Assembly (NCBI GenBank): GCA_038065675.1
Contig: JBBTQM010000019.1
Coordinates: 1-46,239 of the forward strand
Direction of reading: 5' to 3'
DNA: 46,239 bases
Origin: JAUYLU01 sp038065675
Lineage (GTDB): Bacteria > Patescibacteriota > Minisyncoccia > Phycocordibacterales > VMEP01
This document shows positions 1 through 7,520 of this stretch, one piece after another; position 1 is the first letter of the stretch; every line of letters starts with the position of its first letter. A model generated the notes under the pieces. That model was not told where the DNA came from. It saw only the letters and a program-made list of their open reading frames with translations, and made no database searches. Both the position numbers and the translations under genes were made by a program.

Positions 1-1305
1 GGTGAAGGAGGAAGCGGTGGTGGTGGAGAGCGAGGTGGCGCCAACGGAGGTGAGGGAATTGACGAAGAGGTCACCTTCGGCATCAACCAGCATTTTGACG
101 GAGTCACCGACGGCAAGGCCTAGGAGGTTGGTGTCGGCGGCGGCGCTTGCGGGGTTCACGTAGAGGGTGGCGTTTGAGGCGGCGGAGTTCGCGACGCCGG
201 GCAACCAAGTGCCGAAGGTGTGGGCCTGGGTCGGTATGAGCGCGGCGATGAACTGATTGGTGGCGGTGGTGGTGCCCGAGATAGTGAAAAGATTATTATT
301 CGCGCTGAAACTGCCGGTTACGGTGAGATTGCTCAGGGTCGTAGCACCGGCCGAGAGAGTGGTTACCGAAAGGTCATTGAAAGAACCGCTTGTGCCTGAA
401 ACAGAGCCGGCGAAAGAAGAGTTGGTGATGGTGGAATTTGAGACGGAGACGCTCTGGAGTGTGTCTATGCGGCTTACGGGAGCGATGTTGACGAAGTTGG
501 CGGAAGCGGGAAAACCGCTCTGGGAAGTTAGTCTGTACATTTCGGAGCGCAGGGCGTTGGACAAGATTTCCAGGTCTTTGGGGGTGACGGCGGATTTTTC
601 AATAATTCTCTCTGTGATTTTTTGAGAAGACACCGTACCGACAACCGCTGTCGTCTTTTCTTTCTTAAGTTTTTCAAGCTCTATTTCCAAAGCAGTTACT
701 TTTTCTTTTGTTTCCCTGCTTTCATCCTGCTTGACGATAATGGTGGGAGGAACCAGCATGTCGCCAAAGAAGAATGAGGAGAGGGCGTCGCCGGCTTTTC
801 TGAAAACTCCGGTAAAGCCGTCGTAGGCGGAAGAGAGAGTAAGTGCTGAGGCGAATTTGCTCCGCGCCACCTCGCTTACGGCGTCTCGCCCGAGTGGCCG
901 TTCGGTAATTGGGATACCCCCGGTTACGACAAGATAGCTCGTGAGCGGAACAAGGAGCGCTACCGTAAGCGCAATCATTTTTGGCTCAAGCCCGCGAAAA
1001 CGAAATGGTGAAATTATTTTTTTCGCGGCGAATGAAGTTTGAACAGTTGCGTCATTATTTTTTTTATCCAGCAATTTTTTCGCCGCCATAATTTTCTGCG
1101 CGCCGAAACCTTGTTTGCCGTTTTCTTTTTGATACGAAAGGAGAGAGTTTTTTTCTACGTACCAAAGTTTGCCGACTTGCTTGGCGGTTACCTTGCCGGA
1201 ACGGCAAAGCTCCCCGATGTAATCATTGGAGTATTTTGTGAGGCGCGCGGCGACTCGGCTTAAAACATACTTTTCGCCGTTGACAGAAATTTCTTCAGCA
1301 ACCAT
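1..1305 (-). CDS. Surface protein with N-terminal helix-turn-helix, one membrane helix and Ser/Thr-rich repeats (3' end outside window)
   Basis: An open frame of 435 codons runs from an ATG at 1305 off the left edge without a stop. Residues about 8-55 look like a small winged or MerR-like DNA-binding fold (key stretch SNDYIGELCRSGKV then KLWYV). One hydrophobic helix lies at about 110-130, followed by an outside part with a Lys/Glu-rich coiled coil at 195-220 and, from about 285, repetitive Ser/Thr/Asn/Gly sequence (SNLTVTGSFSANNNLFTISG). Such repeats are typical of large beta-rich surface or tail-fibre-like proteins. I infer an inside-in N terminus and a long extracellular repeat region. The function is unknown; whether the helix-turn-helix binds DNA is not shown. 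A TATAAT box lies 13 bases before the start. Confidence 0.85.
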   Translation of the reverse strand, partial: MVAEEISVNGEKYVLSRVAARLTKYSNDYIGELCRSGKVTAKQVGKLWYVEKNSLLSYQKENGKQGFGAQKIMAAKKLLDKKNNDATVQTSFAAKKIISPFRFRGLEPKMIALTVALLVPLTSYLVVTGGIPITERPLGRDAVSEVARSKFASALTLSSAYDGFTGVFRKAGDALSSFFFGDMLVPPTIIVKQDESRETKEKVTALEIELEKLKKEKTTAVVGTVSSQKITERIIEKSAVTPKDLEILSNALRSEMYRLTSQSGFPASANFVNIAPVSRIDTLQSVSVSNSTITNSSFAGSVSGTSGSFNDLSVTTLSAGATTLSNLTVTGSFSANNNLFTISGTTTATNQFIAALIPTQAHTFGTWLPGVANSAASNATLYVNPASAAADTNLLGLAVGDSVKMLVDAEGDLFVNSLTSVGATSLSTTTASSFT

Positions 1306-1318
1306 TTAGGTTGCTTAA

Positions 1319-1324
1319 ATTATA
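1319..1324 (-). promoter_or_regulatory. -10 promoter box (TATAAT) for the surface protein
   Basis: A perfect TATAAT on the minus strand ends 13 bases before the ATG at 1305, so transcription would begin about 6 bases before the start codon. No good -35 box and no Shine-Dalgarno sequence is visible. Inferred from sequence only. Confidence 0.55.
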
Positions 1325-1516
1325 CCTTGATAATCTTCAGTATTTTGCCGAGAAATGCTTATAAAATGTGGATAACCCGACACCCGAGACAAAAATATTC
1401 TCTTGTTTTTTTAAGATAATTTTATTTGTGTTTATAAAATTTAATCCGAGTTATTAACCGAGTTATTGATAAATAAGGACTTAATAAGAGATAATTCTAT
1501 GTTTCACAAAACAATC

Positions 1517-1542
1517 CCCCACCCTTTGCTCAAAGGTAGGGG
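1517..1542 (-). terminator. Probable terminator after the 2-hydroxyacid dehydrogenase gene
   Basis: Arms 1517-1528 and 1531-1542 pair over 10 of 12 positions (CCCC...CTTTG / CAAAG...GGGG) with a 2-base loop. On the minus strand a short T-rich stretch (ATTGTTTTG) follows. It lies 25 bases beyond the stop of the gene ending at 1568. The T tract is broken, so this is a weak terminator at best. Confidence 0.45.
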
Positions 1543-1567
1543 TAAAAATTGTCTAAAAATGATGCCC

Positions 1568-2536
1568 TTAATTAACTCTATTTTCAGGCGCTCCCCCGTC
1601 CAAAAATTGAATTATGTTCTTTGCCGCCAGCTCCGCCATCTTTACCCTCGTTTCAAAAGTAGCAGATGCAATATGCGGTGTAATTATGACATTGGATAAT
1701 TCTTTAAGCCCGGGAGAAAGTTCCGGCTCGTGTTCAAAGACATCAAGCGCCGCACCGGCGATTATTTTTTCTTTAAGAGCGGAGACGAGCGCCGCCTCAT
1801 CTACAACCGGTCCGCGCGAAGTGTTCACGAGATACGCGGTCTTTTTCATAATTTTTAAACGAGACTCGTCTATCAAATGAGTCGTTGTCGGGAGAAGCGG
1901 AACATGGACGGAAACAAAATCCGCTTCTTTTAAGACTTCTTCCGGCGTTGCGCGGAATGATGCGCCGTAATTTTTTTCTATTGCGTCATTTCTTTTAACG
2001 TCGTAATAAATTACATTCATGTCAAAACCGCGCGCGCCGTGATGCGCCACGCGCGAACCGATTCTTCCGGCGCCTAAAATCCCCAAAGTTTTTCCCGTGA
2101 GGTCGGTCCCCAAAAGAAGCATCGGTTCCCAGCTTTTGAATTTACCGGCGCGGGTGTAGGCATCACCCTCCACTATGCGAGCGGCAATTGCCATCATGAG
2201 AGCGAAGGCATGTTCGGCGACCGTATTGGTCAAAACCTCCGGAGTATTCGTTATCGTTATCCCCCTTTTCTTAGCCTCTTCAACATCCATGTTGTTGTAC
2301 CCAACGGCAAAGTTTGCGAATATTTTTGCGTTTGGCGCGGCGTTAAAAACATCGGCATCTATTTTGTCGGTAAGAAGCGACAGCACGGCATCATATTCTT
2401 TTTTATTAAGAGCGGAAATAAGTTCTTCTTTTGAAAGAACTCTGTCTTCAGGATTTACGTCCACTTCATGTCCCCCGTTGCGAAGCATGTTCAGCGCGGA
2501 TTCAGGAATAATTCTTGTTACATATATTTTTTTCAT
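1568..2536 (-). CDS. D-isomer-specific 2-hydroxyacid dehydrogenase (glyoxylate/hydroxypyruvate reductase-like)
   Basis: A 322-residue protein of usual family length. It reduces or oxidises a 2-keto/2-hydroxy acid with NAD(P)H in the cytosol. The Rossmann nucleotide motif GILGAGRIG is at 152-160, and the catalytic triad is complete: Arg241 (NTSRGPVVDE), Glu270 (DVFEHEP) and His288 (TPHIASAT). The pattern NFAVGYNNMDVE at 75-86 is typical of glyoxylate and hydroxypyruvate reductases, but the true substrate cannot be read from sequence. It follows the DUF2090 gene by 18 bases on the same strand, so the two probably share the leaderless promoter at 3466-3471. A hairpin beyond its stop may end the transcript. 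Confidence 0.9.
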   Translation of the reverse strand: MKKIYVTRIIPESALNMLRNGGHEVDVNPEDRVLSKEELISALNKKEYDAVLSLLTDKIDADVFNAAPNAKIFANFAVGYNNMDVEEAKKRGITITNTPEVLTNTVAEHAFALMMAIAARIVEGDAYTRAGKFKSWEPMLLLGTDLTGKTLGILGAGRIGSRVAHHGARGFDMNVIYYDVKRNDAIEKNYGASFRATPEEVLKEADFVSVHVPLLPTTTHLIDESRLKIMKKTAYLVNTSRGPVVDEAALVSALKEKIIAGAALDVFEHEPELSPGLKELSNVIITPHIASATFETRVKMAELAAKNIIQFLDGGAPENRVN

Positions 2537-2541
2537 AAAAA

Positions 2542-2562
2542 TAGTTTTTAGTTGTTAACTTC
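2542..2562. repeat. Short 7-bp-period repeat at the gene junction
   Basis: Three successive 7-mers of the form TARYTNN (TAGTTTT, TAGTTGT, TAACTTC) fill the spacer and overlap the stop codon of the DUF2090 gene. It is a small example of the longer 7/8-bp arrays further right; on its own it could be chance. Confidence 0.35.
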
Positions 2563-3457
2563 TTTTATTAAACAATTCATAAAATCTCTTGTAATTTAAA
2601 GCTATTTTATCTATCGTCTCCTCGCGCGAAATTTCTCCCTTCTTGAAATCAAGAAGTGGTTTCAGAAACACAGTTCTGCCTACGGCAAAACCGATTATCC
2701 CTTTTACCCCTCTCCCCGCCTCTATCCATGAGGCTACGCGCGATTCATCTTCTCCGCGTCCGAGTATTATAACTCCGACATCTTCGCGCTCGCCCGTGCG
2801 TGCCTGCGAAACCGCATTTTCGTAATCAGGCGCTTTTTCCATTCCTTCTATCTTCCACACATCCGGCTCTACTCCCGCATCCTGAAATTCTTTTATCAGC
2901 CGGGCTATAAGAAGGGGGCGCATTTTGGCATCATACATGTCTCTGCCGCCGGCATTTTCAACGTCACTTTCAATGGGCGGAACAATGGGTTCAATCAAAA
3001 ATTTATATCCATTTTCGTGGGCAAAACGCGAAAGTTCCTTAAGGCGGGAAAGTGAATATGAATTATTTGAGGCGTTTCCTCTCGGGTTATAGCGGACAAG
3101 AGCTTTGACGAATACCGGCTTAACTGAATTTATGTGAGCACCAAAATCCTCATGTTCAAACTGGAATTCATCGGTTCCGCTTTTCTCCGCGGTAAGGCAG
3201 GTTATATATCCTTTCTCGTTCGCATCGCGCAATATAGATTCGCCATATTCGCCGTCAACGAGAATGGCGGCGCTATCTTTGGGAACACCGAATTTAAGGG
3301 CACGCTCAAATGCTTCGTATATAACCTGTTTTAGAGCGCTCATCTCGCCCTTATCTTTTCCGCCAATCTCCCCGGAAATACCTAGAAGGTCTTTGGCAAA
3401 AGAGGTACGGTGGTCAAACGGCAGTATGTAGAGTGGCTTTGGGTATCCGAGCGGCAT
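2555..3457 (-). CDS. DUF2090 protein, aldolase-like (IolC C-terminal-domain type)
   Basis: A 300-residue protein matching the DUF2090 family: YILPFDHRTSFAKDLLG at 11-27, VDGEYGESIL near 68, IEPIVPP, WKIEGME, IILGRGED, and a phosphate-site-like GFAVGRTVF near the end. In proteobacterial IolC fusions this domain is the 2-deoxy-5-keto-gluconate-6-phosphate aldolase, fused behind a PfkB kinase. Here it stands alone and is divergent from a separate PfkB gene 41 bases away, which suggests a kinase plus aldolase pair. The substrate in this organism is unknown. An extended -10 box (TGTTATAAT) ends 8 bases before the ATG, so the mRNA should be leaderless. The hydroxyacid dehydrogenase follows in the same operon. 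Confidence 0.82.
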   Translation of the reverse strand: MPLGYPKPLYILPFDHRTSFAKDLLGISGEIGGKDKGEMSALKQVIYEAFERALKFGVPKDSAAILVDGEYGESILRDANEKGYITCLTAEKSGTDEFQFEHEDFGAHINSVKPVFVKALVRYNPRGNASNNSYSLSRLKELSRFAHENGYKFLIEPIVPPIESDVENAGGRDMYDAKMRPLLIARLIKEFQDAGVEPDVWKIEGMEKAPDYENAVSQARTGEREDVGVIILGRGEDESRVASWIEAGRGVKGIIGFAVGRTVFLKPLLDFKKGEISREETIDKIALNYKRFYELFNKRS

Positions 3458-3465
3458 ATTGGGAA

Positions 3466-3491
3466 ATTATAACATGCTGGGATGCTATAAT
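3466..3491. promoter_or_regulatory. Back-to-back extended -10 promoters, both predicted leaderless
   Basis: On the minus strand TGTTATAAT occupies 3466-3474, 8 bases from the DUF2090 ATG (3457). On the plus strand TGCTATAAT occupies 3483-3491, 7 bases from the PfkB ATG (3499). Both have the TGn extension and no clear -35 box, as expected for extended -10 promoters. Transcription from either would start at or next to the first codon. The boxes are so close that one polymerase should exclude the other. Confidence 0.65.
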
Positions 3492-3498
3492 ACTTGGT

Positions 3499-4488
3499 AT
3501 GAATTTAGACTTTATAGCCATCGGCGACATAACAACGGACGCCTTTATTAGGCTAAAAGACGCCGAGGTTCACTGCAACATAAACCGCGAAGATTGCCAA
3601 TTATGCATGGATTTTGGGACAAAAATCCCTTATAAATCCGTAACCGTCGTTCCGGCCGTAGGCAACAGCCCCAATGCCGCCGTTGCGGCGGCACGTCTTG
3701 GCCTTAAATCAGGGCTCTACGCCAACATGGGAGACGACGAGAATGGTAAATCCTGTCTTGATTCGCTAAAAAAAGACCGGGTTAATACGGACTATGTGGC
3801 GGTGCACGCCGGCAAGCCGACAAACTACCACTACGTTCTTTGGTATGAAGACGAGCGCACTATACTCATAAAACATGAAAAGTATGATTATAAACTTCCG
3901 TTCCTGGGTTTGCCTAAGTGGATATATTTAAGCTCCGTGGGAGAAGGCGGCGCTTCCATACACGATGAGCTCTCAAAATATCTTGACGACAGAAAAGAAA
4001 TAAAACTCGCTTTTCAGCCCGGAACATTCCAAATTTCTCTCGGTTATGAAAAATTGAGAAAAATATACGCACGGACGAATGTTTTTTTCTGTAACATCGA
4101 AGAAGCCAAAAAAATATTAAAAACGGAGGAAACGGATATACAGCGCCTTTTGGAAAAATTAAAAGAGCTAGGACCGGAAATAATCGTCTTAACCGACGGG
4201 AAAAAGGGCGCATATCTTCATTATGAAAAAGAAGTTTTCTTTATGCCCCCCTACCCCGATCCCTCTCCGCCATATGAACGCACCGGCGCCGGTGACGCGT
4301 ATTCTTCAACTTTTGTCGCGGCGCTCGCTTTGGGTAAAACGCCGCTTGAAGCCATAACCTGGGCGCCGATAAACGCGATGTCGGTAGTACAAAAAATCGG
4401 CGCGCAGGAAGGACTTCTTTCGCGCAAGGAATTGGAGAAACTTCTCAAGAACGCGCCAGAAAATTACAAGCCGGAGATTATCATTTGA
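3499..4488 (+). CDS. PfkB-family carbohydrate kinase
   Basis: A 329-residue ribokinase-fold kinase using ATP to phosphorylate a sugar or related small molecule in the cytosol. The N-terminal IAIGDITTDAF, the VGNSPNAAVAAARLGL substrate-side motif, and the C-terminal PfkB signature RTGAGDAYSSTF (catalytic base Asp266) are all present. The start is the ATG at 3499: the frame is open upstream, but the -10 box at 3486-3491 lies inside that upstream part. The gene is divergent from the DUF2090 gene; the two domains form one protein in IolC-type bifunctional enzymes, so the pair may work in one pathway. The exact sugar is unknown. It converges on the transketolase C gene, with an 8-bp-period array between them. 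Confidence 0.88.
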   Translation: MNLDFIAIGDITTDAFIRLKDAEVHCNINREDCQLCMDFGTKIPYKSVTVVPAVGNSPNAAVAAARLGLKSGLYANMGDDENGKSCLDSLKKDRVNTDYVAVHAGKPTNYHYVLWYEDERTILIKHEKYDYKLPFLGLPKWIYLSSVGEGGASIHDELSKYLDDRKEIKLAFQPGTFQISLGYEKLRKIYARTNVFFCNIEEAKKILKTEETDIQRLLEKLKELGPEIIVLTDGKKGAYLHYEKEVFFMPPYPDPSPPYERTGAGDAYSSTFVAALALGKTPLEAITWAPINAMSVVQKIGAQEGLLSRKELEKLLKNAPENYKPEIII

Positions 4489-4557
4489 ACAACAAAATAG
4501 CTAAATAACAAAACAGTCGAACGTAAAAATAGCTGAAGAATATTTTGCTATCCTACT
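4488..4557. repeat. Degenerate 8-bp tandem array (AAYANNNN) with short opposite arm
   Basis: From 4488 to 4543 seven consecutive 8-mers share the start AAYA or a close variant (for example AATAGCTA, AATAACAA, AATAGCTG). At 4550-4557 one unit appears in opposite orientation (ATCCTACT) and overlaps the stop codon of the transketolase C gene. It fills the spacer between convergent genes. The units are too degenerate for a classical microsatellite, but the 8-bp step is kept. Confidence 0.55.
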
Positions 4558-5554
4558 GAATCCTTCCCAGCAACTTTTTCGCTTTCTTTTTTATGTTGTC
4601 CACCCCCATTCCGTAATGCTCTATCAACTCTTCGGGCGCGCCGGATTGTCCGAATTTATCTTCCACTCCTATAAACTCCATCGGCACCGGATGACGCGCG
4701 GAAAGAATCTCCGCCACGGCGCTTCCCATTCCGCCGGCTATCTGATGCTCCTCTACCGTAAGAATACCGCCGGAATTTTTCGCAAATTCAACTACTGCTT
4801 TCTCGTCTATGGGCTTTATGGTTGATAGTTTGAGTATATTTGCATAAATCCCTTCACTCTCCAGCTCTCGCACCACCTCAAGCGCTTTGTAAAGAAGCGC
4901 GCCGCACGCGATTATACCCAAAGAGTGGCGGGATTTTTCTTTGCCGTGCCAGACGATTTCCGCCTTGCCTATTTCAAAAGAAGTAGCTTCGGTTGTGATA
5001 ATGGGAGTTTTTTCGCGCGCGAGGCGGATGTAAACCGGTCCGACCATTTTCGCCGCGGCAATCGTGGCCTTCTTCGCTTCAATGGCGTCGCACGGGGCAA
5101 TAACCGTAAGCCTCGGCATAACCCGCATAAGAGCGATGTCTTCAATTGCCTGATGAGTCCCGCCGTCGGGCCCGACGGAAACGCCGGAATGAGAACCAAT
5201 AATTTTCACATTGGCGTTGTTGTATGCGATTGTCGTTCTTATCTGCTCCCAATTTCGACCCGGGCTAAACATCGCGTATGAAGTGATAAATGGGATTTTC
5301 CCCATCGCCGCAAGGCCGGAAGCAACCGCCGCCATATTCTGTTCCGCGACGCCCATTTCCACGAATCTCTCCGGGAATTTATTTTTAAACAAATGCATCT
5401 GCGTTGACTCGGTAAGGTCAGCGCACAAGCCCACCACATTTTCATCGGCCTCGGCCGCCAAAAGAAGCCCTTCGCCGAATCCTTTGCGAATGGGAACTTG
5501 TTCGACATCTTCGCCGAATATTTTCGGATTAAGTTTTAATTCAGAATTTAACAT
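4553..5554 (-). CDS. Transketolase, C-terminal subunit
   Basis: A 333-residue protein equal to the pyrimidine-binding and C-terminal domains of transketolase. Together with the N subunit at 5984-6853 it moves two-carbon ketol units between sugar phosphates in the non-oxidative pentose phosphate pathway, with thiamine diphosphate as cofactor. The catalytic Glu71 that activates the cofactor sits in GVAEQNMAAVASG; SVGPDGGTHQAIED at about 125-140 is typical of the pyrimidine domain. Split transketolases are normal in many archaea and bacteria. Here, unusually, the two halves are separated by a four-helix-bundle gene and repeat arms. It is probably co-transcribed with the upstream pentose genes. 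Confidence 0.93.
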   Translation of the reverse strand: MLNSELKLNPKIFGEDVEQVPIRKGFGEGLLLAAEADENVVGLCADLTESTQMHLFKNKFPERFVEMGVAEQNMAAVASGLAAMGKIPFITSYAMFSPGRNWEQIRTTIAYNNANVKIIGSHSGVSVGPDGGTHQAIEDIALMRVMPRLTVIAPCDAIEAKKATIAAAKMVGPVYIRLAREKTPIITTEATSFEIGKAEIVWHGKEKSRHSLGIIACGALLYKALEVVRELESEGIYANILKLSTIKPIDEKAVVEFAKNSGGILTVEEHQIAGGMGSAVAEILSARHPVPMEFIGVEDKFGQSGAPEELIEHYGMGVDNIKKKAKKLLGRIQ

Positions 5555-5557
5555 TAA

Positions 5558-5589
5558 AATAGGAAAACAGCAAAATAATTAAATATTCT
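5558..5589. repeat. Left arm of 8-bp array beside four-helix-bundle gene 1
   Basis: Four 8-mers in register (AATAGGAA, AACAGCAA, AATAATTA, AATATTCT) lie directly upstream of the transketolase C start and run into the last codons of the four-helix-bundle gene. The matching arm in opposite orientation is at 5941-5988 on the other side of that gene. Confidence 0.55.
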
Positions 5590-5935
5590 CTCTATGAAAA
5601 ATCATCTTTGACAGCATTTTTATTACTTCTAGCAATAAATTATGTAAAGAAACTGCTTCATCGTTGGAGATATAACCCAGCCTTTTAGAAATTTCTATTT
5701 GAGTTTCCAGTTCTTTCGACGACGCAAATGAGATTCTGTAAAAATGTGTTTTATCTTTTTTCATTATTCTAGCATACCCCTCTGCAATATTTGACGGTAC
5801 CGAAATTGACGCTCTTCGAATCTGAGAACTTAAGCCGTACATTTCACTATCCGGAAATCCACGAGTTATTTTATATATATGCTCAACTAGTTCCATTGCT
5901 TTTTGCCAAACAATCCATTCCTTATAATCTTTCAT
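5579..5935 (-). CDS. Four-helix-bundle protein (23S rRNA intervening-sequence protein family), copy 1
   Basis: 118 residues, usual length. Family hallmarks are clear: an N-terminal WQKAMELVEHIYKITRGFP, then YGLSSQIRRASISVPSNIAEGYAR, then ELETQIEISKRLGYI. The fold is a four-helix bundle; homologues were first found inside intervening sequences of 23S rRNA genes and form ring-like oligomers. The molecular role is not established. Here the gene stands between the two transketolase subunit genes, far from any rRNA gene in the window, and between two mirror-image 8-bp repeat arms. This suggests a mobile or inserted unit. It is about half similar by eye to copy 2 at 8091-8456. Confidence 0.92.
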   Translation of the reverse strand: MKDYKEWIVWQKAMELVEHIYKITRGFPDSEMYGLSSQIRRASISVPSNIAEGYARIMKKDKTHFYRISFASSKELETQIEISKRLGYISNDEAVSLHNLLLEVIKMLSKMIFHRENI

Positions 5936-5940
5936 TTTAT

Positions 5941-5988
5941 TAACTATTAGGTTACTCGGCTATTTGATTATTCCGCTATTCAACTATT
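5941..5988. repeat. Right arm of 8-bp array beside four-helix-bundle gene 1
   Basis: Six consecutive 8-mers end in TAYT with strict 8-bp spacing (for example CGGCTATT, CCGCTATT, CAACTATT). This is the reverse complement of the left-arm pattern. The last unit overlaps the TAG stop of the transketolase N gene. On the minus strand the units present TAG/TAA at 8-bp steps and therefore in all three frames. Confidence 0.65.
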
Positions 5989-6853
5989 CATGTTCCGATT
6001 TTATTTTCCCACCGAGTGTGCGCAATTCCTTAAGCGCCATTTGTCCCTCTTCTTTATTTGGCGGCTTGCCGTGCCAAGTAAAATCCCTTTCAAATTCTTT
6101 AACTCCTTTTCCCGGAATGGTGTGGGCGATTATAACGGACGGTTTTTCAAAAACCGCCTTCGCCTCCCCCACCGCTTCATCTATTGAATGGAAACTGTGC
6201 CCGTCTATTTCTTGCACATGCCAGCCGAATGCTTCCAATTTTTCGTGAAGCGGCTCAAGAGGCATAACGTCCTCGGTAAAACCGTCTATCTGAATATTGT
6301 TGCGGTCAATAATCGCTATTATATTGTGGAGCTTCTCCTTGGAGGCCAGCATCGCCGCTTCCCAAGTGTTACCAGCTTCAAACTCTCCGTCCGACATAAG
6401 GCAGTAAATAAATTTGGAGCTGGATTTTCCGTAATCCATTCTGTTTGCAAGCGCCATGCCAACAGCTTGAGAAAGCCCCGAGCCAAGCGGACCGGAGCTC
6501 GTTTCAACGGTTGGGAAAAAATCACGATGCGGGTGGCCTTGCAAGGGGGAGCCAAACTTGCGCAAAGTCTTCAATTCCTTTACCGGAAAATAACCGGCAT
6601 GAGCCATTGTTGCGTATAGCACCGGACAAATGTGGCCATTTGAAAGAACAAGCCGGTCGCGGTCTGGCCAAGACGGAGAGCGCGGATTGTGTTTTAAAAG
6701 ATGAAAATAGAGCGCTGTAAAAATATCGGCCATGCCCAACGGCCCAGCGGTATGTCCAGAACCTGCTTCAAGAAGCATTTCAATTACCGACTGCCTTATG
6801 GCGTTTGCGGTAAGTTCAAGATTTTTTATTTTTTCGTCAGTCAGATACGGCAT
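5984..6853 (-). CDS. Transketolase, N-terminal (thiamine diphosphate-binding) subunit
   Basis: 289 residues corresponding to the pyrophosphate-binding domain of transketolase. Seen motifs: SGHTAGPLGMAD at 32-43, SNGHICPVLY at 71-80, GHPHR at 106-110, and the cofactor motif beginning SDGE (154-157) and ending NN (185-186) in DRNNIQIDG. SDGE replaces the common GDGE, a mild variant. It pairs with the C subunit at 4553-5554. The start overlaps the end of the rpe-like gene by 17 bases, so the two are translationally linked. A repeat unit overlaps its stop codon. Confidence 0.93.
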   Translation of the reverse strand: MPYLTDEKIKNLELTANAIRQSVIEMLLEAGSGHTAGPLGMADIFTALYFHLLKHNPRSPSWPDRDRLVLSNGHICPVLYATMAHAGYFPVKELKTLRKFGSPLQGHPHRDFFPTVETSSGPLGSGLSQAVGMALANRMDYGKSSSKFIYCLMSDGEFEAGNTWEAAMLASKEKLHNIIAIIDRNNIQIDGFTEDVMPLEPLHEKLEAFGWHVQEIDGHSFHSIDEAVGEAKAVFEKPSVIIAHTIPGKGVKEFERDFTWHGKPPNKEEGQMALKELRTLGGKIKSEHE

Positions 6854-7517
6854 TTTTAAGATTTATAATCGCTTCTTTCGGACTAACGCTTCCGAAAATT
6901 GAGGAGCCGGCGACAAGACGGTTCGCTCCGGCTTCCACAAGTTGAGACGCAGTATCAAAATTAACTCCTCCGTCAACACTTATTATAAGGTCAGGATACT
7001 CCGACCGCAATTTTTTTATGCGCGACAAAACTCGCTCATCGAACGGCTCGCCCTGGAATCCGATGCGGGCAATTCCCATAAGCTGCACGAAATCCGCTTT
7101 CTCCCTGAACTGCGAAACGGATTCAAGCGGAGTTTCATTTCCAAGAGCGACGCCCGCCTCGGCGCCGAATTCCTGCGCCTCGTTTATCAGAGAGATAATT
7201 TCTTCCTGCGGGGCGCTTTCAATGTGGAAAACGAGACGCGCGGCGCCGAGGCGGATAAGCCCGCCCGCAACCTCTTTCGGATTTTTCGCCATGATGTCAA
7301 ATTCATAATTAAAATCCCTCCAATGCGGCAACTCCCCTTCTTCCGCAACGCGCACGGAAAAATCCTGCCAATCGCTGTACGGAAAACTTTTATTCGGCAC
7401 GAAAAATCCGTCCATGGAATCAATCTGTATAAAAGGAACGGCGCCGCGAAGCGGCGCTACGGCCGAGGCGAGCTCTTCAAGAGTTCCGGGCATTACCGCG
7501 GGGATGATTTCGGTCAT
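6837..7517 (-). CDS. rpe: Ribulose-phosphate 3-epimerase family protein with altered metal site
   Basis: 226 residues with the TIM-barrel layout of ribulose-5-phosphate 3-epimerase: DSMDGFFVPN at 33-42, LMGIARIGFQGEPFDERVLSRI around 140-165, and ISVDGGVN with the second catalytic Asp. In known enzymes a metal is held by His, Asp, His and Asp. Here the first His position is Gln31 (FIQIDSMDG) and the second is Asp74 (YEFDIMAKNP), while both Asp residues remain. Placement among transketolase and rpiB strongly supports a pentose phosphate role, but the altered site leaves metal use and reaction uncertain. It overlaps the transketolase N gene by 17 bases. Confidence 0.82.
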   Translation of the reverse strand: MTEIIPAVMPGTLEELASAVAPLRGAVPFIQIDSMDGFFVPNKSFPYSDWQDFSVRVAEEGELPHWRDFNYEFDIMAKNPKEVAGGLIRLGAARLVFHIESAPQEEIISLINEAQEFGAEAGVALGNETPLESVSQFREKADFVQLMGIARIGFQGEPFDERVLSRIKKLRSEYPDLIISVDGGVNFDTASQLVEAGANRLVAGSSIFGSVSPKEAIINLKNAVSD

Positions 7518-7520
7518 AAG

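Noticed and set aside
257..625. 122-codon open frame on the plus strand
   Set aside because: It lies wholly antisense to the repetitive surface-protein gene, whose opposite strand easily gives open frames; it has no family features.
4553..6853. Transketolase as one gene broken by mutation
   Set aside because: Each half has its own start, stop and complete domains, and two-subunit transketolases are normal; only the inserted gene between them is unusual.
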